From an uncultured Lachnospiraceae bacterium (GTDB lineage: Bacteria > Bacillota > Clostridia > Lachnospirales > Lachnospiraceae): 5,688 nucleotides of DNA. Where the stretch lies: contig CACYEU010000037.1 of NCBI GenBank assembly GCA_902773445.1, forward strand, positions 1 through 5,688, in the 5' to 3' direction. The translations under genes were made by a program, and so were the position numbers. Position 1 is the stretch's first letter. Each line of letters opens with the position of its first letter. This document shows, in pieces, positions 1 through 4,354 of the stretch. A model generated the notes under the pieces. The model worked only from the letters and a program-made list of their open reading frames with translations, was not told the origin of the DNA and ran no database searches.

Positions 1-469
1 CAATCCAGTCATATACATAACCAGGATCGTACTGCACACAAAAGTAGCGCTCAACATGCGCAATGACAGGTGTTTTTCCTATGCGTATGATATCTGTCAG
101 TCGGTCTGAGATCCATCCCGGAACCGAGTCAAAAGGAAATTCGATTAGGTAATACTGGGTATTATTCAAGCCGATGAGTTTCCCTGCTTTTATTTTTTCC
201 ACCATGTCATCGGAAGCCATAATTTCCTGCCCTTCGAGCACCCGGAGTCCGAGGCGGCTTGCATGAAGCATGTACTCAAGCCGTTCAAAGCGTCTGGCCA
301 ACTCCGGTGTATAAAAATTTTCAAAGCGTCCCATCTGATTGGCATGCGGAGTGGCGACAATGGTCGATATGCCACTTTTAAGGGCGAGTTGTGCCATTTC
401 AATGGAGTCATCGTAATCCTGAGCACCGTCATCGATGCCTGGGAGTATGTGGATATGTATATCTAACAT
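1..469 (-). CDS. cpsB: CpsB/CapC/YwqE-family PHP-domain protein-tyrosine phosphatase (partial; C-terminus beyond left edge)
   Basis: This is the start of a manganese-dependent PHP-fold tyrosine phosphatase. In characterised capsule loci, family members dephosphorylate the BY-kinase CpsD/YwqD and so tune polymer synthesis; they act in the cytoplasm. The frame is open from ATG at 469 to base 1, giving 156 residues. The opening DIHIHILPGIDDGAQDYDDS is the family hallmark. Visible residues matching the metal and active site are H5, H7, D14, H42 (TPH), E82 (GQEI), E110 (IEFPF), H138 and R141 (AHVERY). The family is usually about 240-255 residues long, so roughly 90 residues are missing, including the late Asp-x-His metal motif. 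GGAAG lies 6 bases before the ATG, and a TTGACA promoter lies upstream. No kinase gene is visible; it may lie beyond the left edge. A distant PHP relative is possible but unlikely given the intact N-terminal signature. Confidence 0.95.
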   Translation of the reverse strand, partial: MLDIHIHILPGIDDGAQDYDDSIEMAQLALKSGISTIVATPHANQMGRFENFYTPELARRFERLEYMLHASRLGLRVLEGQEIMASDDMVEKIKAGKLIGLNNTQYYLIEFPFDSVPGWISDRLTDIIRIGKTPVIAHVERYFCVQYDPGYVYDWI

Positions 470-475
470 ATTTTT

Positions 476-480
476 CTTCC
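476..480 (-). promoter_or_regulatory. Ribosome binding site of the CpsB-like gene
   Basis: On the minus strand GGAAG is followed by six bases (AAAAAT) and then ATG at 469. This supports that ATG as the true start; the HIHILPGIDDGA motif begins four residues after it, as in the family. Confidence 0.7.
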
Positions 481-525
481 ATATATATTATTTTTTCCGG
501 CAAGAACTATCCCGAAATATCATTT

Positions 526-554
526 ATTGAACTAAATATATTCGATTATGTCAA
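526..554 (-). promoter_or_regulatory. Promoter of the CpsB-like gene
   Basis: Minus strand: a perfect -35 TTGACA (plus-strand 549-554), a 17-base AT-rich spacer, and a -10 TTCAAT (526-531) matching TATAAT at four of six positions. Transcription would start near 519, giving a leader of about 50 bases. This is a housekeeping sigma-type match made by eye. Confidence 0.6.
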
Positions 555-588
555 CACTTTTCCTATTCTATCATTTCACAATATCGTC

Positions 589-604
589 TGACCACCTTTG
601 ACCA
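589..604. repeat. TGACCA direct repeat with 10-base period, possible operator
   Basis: TGACCA occurs at 589-594 and again at 599-604, one helical turn apart, with partly matching flanks. It lies about 35 bases upstream of the -35 box of the CpsB-like promoter, a typical place for an activator site. It is short, so chance is not excluded. Confidence 0.3.
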
Positions 605-628
605 TCTGAAAAATACGTAATTACAACA

Positions 629-657
629 TTTTCAGATTCGGACGCAGATGCTAAGAT
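629..657 (+). promoter_or_regulatory. Weak rightward promoter candidate (extended -10)
   Basis: TTTTCA (629-634), a 17-base spacer and TAAGAT (652-657), with TG placed as an extended -10 (TGC before TAAGAT). Each hexamer matches four of six consensus bases. If used, its transcript would begin near 664, include the GC-rich hairpin at 712-747 and continue into the peptide gene. Confidence 0.25.
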
Positions 658-711
658 ACTAATCACACATTCATATTGCAGCATAACCGGGCACAGATAC
701 ACGGCTGCCGT

Positions 712-747
712 ACGGTGTCGCGCAGGGAATAGCCGCTCCGCCACCGT
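712..747. other. GC-rich hairpin in the divergent intergenic region
   Basis: ACGGTG (712-717) pairs with CACCGT (742-747), and after a two-base bulge GCG (720-722) pairs with CGC (739-741), enclosing a 16-base loop. A second small hairpin, ACGG-CTG-CCGT, adjoins it at 701-711. The GC-rich island stands out from its AT-rich surroundings. It lies upstream of the better rightward promoter, so it would be in the peptide mRNA only if a promoter further upstream is used. No run of T follows directly, so it is not a typical terminator. Confidence 0.35.
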
Positions 748-794
748 GAGCGATATTGTTCACCCTCCCCAGATCTCATTTTTGGCTTTTTTCC

Positions 795-824
795 TTGACA
801 ATCTTACCTCTTTAAGAGTAGGAT
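795..824 (+). promoter_or_regulatory. Promoter of the sorting-signal peptide gene
   Basis: A perfect -35 TTGACA (795-800), an 18-base spacer and a -10 TAGGAT (819-824) matching TATAAT at four of six positions. A T-rich stretch precedes the -35 box. The start site near 831 would leave a leader of about 93 bases before the peptide ATG. Confidence 0.55.
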
Positions 825-910
825 GTAAAAGGAGTTATTTATCTAATCTGACATTTGGCATGGCTCCTCAGGCATATATTTCTGACCATGCATTATTATA
901 TTTCATGAAT

Positions 911-918
911 AAAGGGGG
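911..918 (+). promoter_or_regulatory. Ribosome binding site of the small sorted peptide
   Basis: AAAGGGGG lies five bases before ATG at 924, a good match to the anti-Shine-Dalgarno end of 16S rRNA. It fixes the start immediately before the lysine-rich signal peptide MKKR. Confidence 0.7.
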
Positions 919-923
919 TTCCG

Positions 924-1196
924 ATGAAAAAACGATTAATTGCGCTTATGGCAGCGACAGCACTCATGACAGCGACAACAATGCCGGCTTATGCCGCAGC
1001 CAAGGATCCGAGATACAGTCCGGAGAATGTAACACCCACGCCGACACCGAAGTCATGTGTGACAAAGCCACCGAGAAAACCAGGCAAGTCTCCGAAGACC
1101 GGTGAGATTGATTACATGCTGTATGGTGGCGTTGGCGCAGCAGCATTTGCATCTGTTGCTGTATTCTGTAAGAAGAGAAGGGACGAGGAAGCTTAA
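924..1196 (+). CDS. Small secreted protein with C-terminal SPKTG sortase sorting signal
   Basis: This 90-residue protein has three visible parts. Residues 1-24 are a Sec signal peptide: MKKR, a hydrophobic core, then PAYA, with likely cleavage after A24. Residues 25-55 are a Pro/Thr/Lys-rich stretch with one cysteine (C45). Residues 56-90 form a sorting signal: SPKTG (56-60), a hydrophobic span of about 64-81, and a KKRR tail at 83-86. SPKTG resembles the (S/N/P)PxTG signals known for Clostridium difficile sortase B rather than classical LPxTG. Cleavage between T59 and G60 would leave about 35 residues on the wall, nine of them proline, with a net positive charge. The function is not recognised. 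No sortase is in the window. It has its own promoter and is separated from the following exporter by a terminator. If sortase does not act, it could instead remain a single-span membrane peptide. Confidence 0.85.
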   Translation: MKKRLIALMAATALMTATTMPAYAAAKDPRYSPENVTPTPTPKSCVTKPPRKPGKSPKTGEIDYMLYGGVGAAAFASVAVFCKKRRDEEA

Positions 1197-1220
1197 GTCC
1201 CATTTACTGAAGCGATATTC

Positions 1221-1257
1221 AAGGTCAGCTCATTCTGAGGAGTGGGCTGACCTTTTT
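1221..1257 (+). terminator. Intrinsic terminator or attenuator between peptide and exporter genes
   Basis: An uninterrupted 15-base-pair stem, 1221-1235 with 1240-1254 (two G-U pairs), closes on the four-base loop TGAG. The last stem bases join a short run of five T (1253-1257). It starts 24 bases after the peptide stop codon. The hairpin is strong but the T run is short, so partial read-through into the exporter gene is plausible; no separate exporter promoter is visible in the 35 bases between this hairpin and the exporter start. Confidence 0.85.
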
Positions 1258-1278
1258 GGCTATTATCCACAGGATCAT

Positions 1279-1285
1279 AAAGGAG
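1279..1285 (+). promoter_or_regulatory. Ribosome binding site that decides a TTG start for the exporter
   Basis: AAAGGAG lies seven bases before TTG at 1293. The next in-frame ATG falls inside the second membrane span, so initiation at this TTG is the only start that keeps a complete transporter. Confidence 0.8.
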
Positions 1286-1292
1286 ATATACT

Positions 1293-3107
1293 TTGGCAAT
1301 TCTTAACAATAATTCGGATAAGGATAATAACCTGCACCGATATAATCTGAACAGTTCCTATGAATCCGCAAAAGCGCTCTTTGCGAGCTGGCGCGACGGC
1401 ACTTTCAGAGAAATCTTGGACGACTGGAAATGGATTTTTACTTACAGTGCCCACTACAAGGGAGCAATCGCCTTCTTTGTCATACTCGGCATCGTCAGCA
1501 CGACGTTGGGTCTGGTGGGCAGCATCGCAAGCAAGTATCTGATCGATATCATCACCGGCTACAAGACCGAAAAATTAGCAATTCTTCTGATTATTATGAT
1601 TGGTTCGACGGTTTTTTCGCTGGTCATCGGTTCGGTGCTGAACAGAATCACGATGAAACTGAGCATCGATATCAATAACGCGATTCAGGCGGATATATTC
1701 GATAAGATCATCGATTCGGACTGGCTCTCACTCAGCAGATACAGTAACGGTGATGTACTGAACCGCTTCAATTCCGATGTCGGGACCGTATCCGGGAACG
1801 CGATTTCCTGGCTGCCGACGATCATTATCGCAATCTATCATTTTATAGCTACATTCTTTGTTATACTGCACTACGATGTGATGATGGCTCTGTTTGCCTT
1901 TGCCAGCGCGCCGTTCCTGCTGCTTTCCTCGCACTACCTGATTTCCCGACAACGGGAATACAATAAAAAGGTCCGTGAATTGTCCTCGAAAATGATGAGC
2001 TTCGAGGTGGAGACCTTTTATAATTTTGACACGATTAAAAGTTTCGGGATCACAGACAGATACAGTTCTAAGCTGAGGAACTGGCAGTTGAAGTTCAAGG
2101 ACGTCTCTCTGAAGTATAATATGTTCACGATCAAGACAAATATCTTTATGTCTGTTCTCGGAAGCATGATCCAGATGGCTGCCTTCTGTTACTGCCTGTT
2201 CCTCCTGTGGAGTCACTCCATCACGTACGGAACGATGACTCTGTTCCTGCAGCAGAGATCAGCCCTGTCCGCGGCATTTGACCGCGTCGTCGGCATCATC
2301 CCCTCGTTTCTGCAGAGTTCCGTCTCAGCTCACCGAATCCGTGAGCTCGTGGAACTTCCGAAGGAGGTCCACATTCCGGAAAGCAGTAAGATGGATGCCT
2401 TCAGGGATCAGGGCTACACTGTGCGCATGAGCGATGTAAACTTTGCCTATCTGGAGAACCAGAAAGTCATCACGAATTCCGATTTTATCGTGGAGCCGGG
2501 TGAGATCGTCGCTTTGGTTGGTCCTTCAGGTGAGGGCAAAACAACGATGATCCGTCTGATCCTGGGTCTCATCCGACCGGAGCAGGGCCATGTGACTATT
2601 TCCTCCGGTGGAGTGGAAATAGATGCAAATGCAAATACGCGTCATCTTTTCGCCTACGTCCCCCAGACCAACGCAGTCCTGACCGGAACGGTCGCCGAGA
2701 ATCTTCGAATGGTGCGCGAGGATGCGACTGACGAAGAACTCATTGAAGCGCTGAAGCTTGCCTGTGCCTGGGATTTTGTGTCCGCAAAGCCCGGGGGGCT
2801 CAACGCAGCTGTCGGCGAGCGCGGCCGCGGTTTCTCAGCTGGTCAGGCGCAGCGCCTTTCGATTGCCCGCGCGATTCTCGCCGGTGCGCCGATCCTCCTG
2901 CTCGATGAGGCCACAAGCGCCCTCGATGTAACAACGGAACGTCAGGTGCTTCGCAACATCGTGCAGCGCCAGCCTAACCGCACCGTGATCGTGACGACCC
3001 ATCGCCCGAGTGTTCTTAACCTGTGCCAGAGGGTCTACCGGGTCATGGAGACACAGGTGACAGAGCTTGACGAGGAAGAAGCCGCCCGCATGGCTATGGA
3101 CTTCTGA
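1293..3107 (+). CDS. ABC exporter half-transporter (fused permease and ATPase), type IV exporter fold
   Basis: This 604-residue protein joins a six-span permease (about 57-340) to a nucleotide-binding domain (about 375-604), the usual layout of a dimeric ABCB/MsbA-like exporter. ATPase motifs are complete: A-loop Y386, Walker A GPSGEGKTT (410-418), Q-loop Q458, signature FSAGQ (514-518, a variant of LSGGQ), Walker B ILLLDE (534-539) with catalytic E539, D-loop SALD (542-545) and H-loop H570 in TTHRP. About 50 residues precede the first span, longer than in many relatives, and contain an aromatic stretch, DDWKWIF. There is no N-terminal C39 peptidase, so it does not process a leader itself. 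The substrate is unknown; lipid, drug and peptide exporters share this form. The upstream small peptide gene makes a peptide-related role possible but unproven. DNA for the ATPase half is much richer in GC than that for the first spans. Confidence 0.97.
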   Translation: MAILNNNSDKDNNLHRYNLNSSYESAKALFASWRDGTFREILDDWKWIFTYSAHYKGAIAFFVILGIVSTTLGLVGSIASKYLIDIITGYKTEKLAILLIIMIGSTVFSLVIGSVLNRITMKLSIDINNAIQADIFDKIIDSDWLSLSRYSNGDVLNRFNSDVGTVSGNAISWLPTIIIAIYHFIATFFVILHYDVMMALFAFASAPFLLLSSHYLISRQREYNKKVRELSSKMMSFEVETFYNFDTIKSFGITDRYSSKLRNWQLKFKDVSLKYNMFTIKTNIFMSVLGSMIQMAAFCYCLFLLWSHSITYGTMTLFLQQRSALSAAFDRVVGIIPSFLQSSVSAHRIRELVELPKEVHIPESSKMDAFRDQGYTVRMSDVNFAYLENQKVITNSDFIVEPGEIVALVGPSGEGKTTMIRLILGLIRPEQGHVTISSGGVEIDANANTRHLFAYVPQTNAVLTGTVAENLRMVREDATDEELIEALKLACAWDFVSAKPGGLNAAVGERGRGFSAGQAQRLSIARAILAGAPILLLDEATSALDVTTERQVLRNIVQRQPNRTVIVTTHRPSVLNLCQRVYRVMETQVTELDEEEAARMAMDF

Positions 3108-3110
3108 GAA

Positions 3111-3140
3111 AAAGGAGGGGCTGTGAAATGACATAGCTCC
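3111..3140 (+). other. Orphan Shine-Dalgarno with two-codon reading frame and hairpin
   Basis: AAAGGAGGGG (3111-3120), a near-ideal ribosome binding site, begins three bases after the exporter stop codon. It is followed seven bases later by ATG ACA TAG (3128-3136), so no gene is actually started. GGGGCTGTG (3117-3125) can pair with CATAGCTCC (3132-3140) around a six-base loop, using G-U pairs. It may be the scar of a lost third gene or a hairpin near the mRNA end. Confidence 0.45.
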
Positions 3141-3159
3141 TATAAATATAGAAGGAAAT

Positions 3160-3204
3160 AAAAGAAGGACCAGGGGTTCATACGAACCCAAGGTCCTTTC
3201 TTTT
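3160..3204. terminator. Bidirectional terminator between convergent genes
   Basis: GGACC (3167-3171) pairs with GGTCC (3192-3196), and inside it GGGTTC (3174-3179) pairs with GAACCC (3184-3189) around ATAC. Flanking A-rich (3160-3166) and T-rich (3197-3204) arms extend the stem and supply a U tract in both directions. It ends the exporter transcript and can also stop the minus-strand transcript, about 160 bases beyond that gene's stop codon. Confidence 0.88.
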
Positions 3205-3363
3205 AGTGTTATAATTTTCTTGTGATGAAAACCAAAACACAAAGGTACTCTAAAATACAAAACAGGCAGTCCTGCCAATGCTTATTTCGGATTATCTGGA
3301 TATCTGTGATCCGGTGCCGGCAGTTTTGTCACAAAAGATATTCCAGAGAACGTTCGCTGAAGG

Positions 3364-4197
3364 TCATTCCACCACCACGGTCATCCTAACCTGCTGGTCA
3401 TCCAAACAATACGTCATCTCATAAAAACCCGGCGAACTTGTATCGATGTTCCCACTGACCTTGACCGCATCCATAGCCGGGACGCCGTCCGCCGTCTCCG
3501 CTCTCGCTATATAGAGCCGCGGTTCAAATATCTGGCCAACTTTGAGAAAAACCTGAGCATCGGTCAGGGCAAGCACTGCCATTTTTCCTGACAGAATCAC
3601 ATCCTGATTCACACGGTCCCGGTCGCCGAACACATTTTCAATACTGATTGAATAATGGACCAGCGACGAGTCAGTCATAGAGCGTTCCGCAGCTACCTCC
3701 ATGTGCGTCGATGCGTCATTTCCGAACCCGTCATCAACCTTAAAATCTTCCTCGGACAAAAGGAGCTGCCCAAAGCTGTCGATCTTTTCCTCAGTCACAT
3801 CCGGAATGTGCTGCGGCATTGTGATCTTCGGACCGGTATAACCCGTAAGGTGCATATCCCGAACGGACCGATATCTTTTCCCCTCCTTCTCCGCCATGTA
3901 CTCGACACGCTTGTCGGACAGAGCTCCGGCGGTCCTGATCTTCACATAAACCAGATTATCGAGGTCATGCTTTGTGAACCCGGGTAACGATACTCCCTGA
4001 AGGAGGTCCAGATCACCGATTCCGTTATATGAAATCGTTTCAGGTTCAAATACGAACCCGTCGACCGCCTCATCCTTCGCAAACTCTGTTCCCTCCACTG
4101 TATAGTTCGATGTCTCATCGCCACGGGACATAATTACCGCTACAGCGGCAATACAAACGGCGGATATGATAATTTTCGGCAGCATATGATTGTTCAT
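3364..4197 (-). CDS. Membrane-anchored extracytoplasmic protein with tandem Ig-like (DUF5011/Cry22Aa-like) units
   Basis: From ATG at 4197 the product has 277 residues. One hydrophobic span (about 7-23) follows a short N-terminus with one lysine and precedes a soluble region, so the bulk should lie outside the membrane. The last 70 residues match the Ig-like DUF5011 pattern: an initial VFLKVGQIFEP strand, a central ADG turn, then VSGNIDTSSPGFYEMTY and a final hydrophobic strand. Two more divergent units seem to precede it (about 49-116 and 117-205), each with a V-x-Y strand near its end. No enzyme motif is seen. It follows the LCP gene on the same strand after a 157-base gap, suggesting a role at the surface beside wall-polymer ligation. 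ATG at 4197 is preferred over an in-frame TTG at 4218 because AGAGG lies nine bases before it; ATG at 4185 is a poorer alternative. Confidence 0.85.
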   Translation of the reverse strand: MNNHMLPKIIISAVCIAAVAVIMSRGDETSNYTVEGTEFAKDEAVDGFVFEPETISYNGIGDLDLLQGVSLPGFTKHDLDNLVYVKIRTAGALSDKRVEYMAEKEGKRYRSVRDMHLTGYTGPKITMPQHIPDVTEEKIDSFGQLLLSEEDFKVDDGFGNDASTHMEVAAERSMTDSSLVHYSISIENVFGDRDRVNQDVILSGKMAVLALTDAQVFLKVGQIFEPRLYIARAETADGVPAMDAVKVSGNIDTSSPGFYEMTYCLDDQQVRMTVVVE

Positions 4198-4206
4198 ATC
4201 CCTGAT

Positions 4207-4211
4207 CCTCT
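4207..4211 (-). promoter_or_regulatory. Ribosome binding site deciding the start of the Ig-like protein
   Basis: Minus-strand AGAGG lies nine bases before ATG at 4197. The upstream in-frame TTG at 4218 has no purine-rich site before it, so the ATG is the better start. Confidence 0.5.
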
Positions 4212-4273
4212 GCAACAATAAATCACGACGTAGCTTACACTAATAATACGGTGATTTTTAATTAACTATTGAC

Positions 4274-4288
4274 GAACACAAGGTGTTC
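4274..4288. repeat. Inverted repeat GAACAC-N3-GTGTTC in the gap between LCP and Ig-like genes
   Basis: Perfect six-base arms around a three-base centre lie midway between the two minus-strand genes. No T run follows on either strand, so a terminator is unlikely. It could be an operator or a stabilising hairpin in a shared mRNA. I found no convincing promoter in this gap, so the two genes may be co-transcribed. Confidence 0.45.
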
Positions 4289-4354
4289 AAATACTAAATC
4301 CTATCAATTTCGCCGATTTATATATTACGACGAATTGGGCAAGTATTCTTTAAC

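Larger units (their letters stand above)
470..923. other. 454-base divergent intergenic region, no gene seen
   Basis: The region separates the leftward phosphatase from the rightward peptide gene. Its left half (470-660) is AT-rich, and 690-750 is a conspicuous GC-rich island. It holds a leftward promoter (526-554), a TGACCA direct repeat (589-604), a weak rightward promoter candidate (629-657), a GC-rich hairpin (712-747) and a better rightward promoter (795-824). The presumed leader of the peptide mRNA contains a small hairpin, GCATGG at 858-863 pairing with CCATGC at 886-891. Open frames crossing the region lack ribosome binding sites and mostly run into the flanking genes in other frames, so I call none. 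Confidence 0.75.

Noticed and set aside
190..432. Minus-strand 80-codon frame at the left
   Set aside because: It is an out-of-frame shadow of the CpsB-like gene, whose own frame contains the PHP-family motifs.
721..752. Resemblance to the GGGAA and CCGCCACtGTGAGCG parts of a cobalamin riboswitch
   Set aside because: Only short fragments match; the GTGA-type core segment and the upstream stems are absent, and the element lies upstream of the better promoter. No B12-related gene follows.
746..1105. A 119-codon plus-strand frame beginning with GTG
   Set aside because: It overlaps the peptide gene in another frame, has no ribosome binding site, and lacks any protein-like signature; the overlapping frame has a clear signal peptide and sorting signal.
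3210..3215. Perfect TATAAT after the bidirectional terminator
   Set aside because: No -35-like hexamer lies at 16-18 bases upstream, and no gene follows on that strand.
3225..3389. Short plus-strand frame starting MKTKTQRYSK in the convergent spacer
   Set aside because: There is no ribosome binding site, its composition is not protein-like, and it runs into the end of the opposite-strand Ig-like gene.
4274..4288. SOS/LexA box in the GAACAC-N3-GTGTTC dyad
   Set aside because: The Gram-positive LexA box has GAAC and GTTC four bases apart; here they are seven apart, and the flanking genes are not SOS genes.
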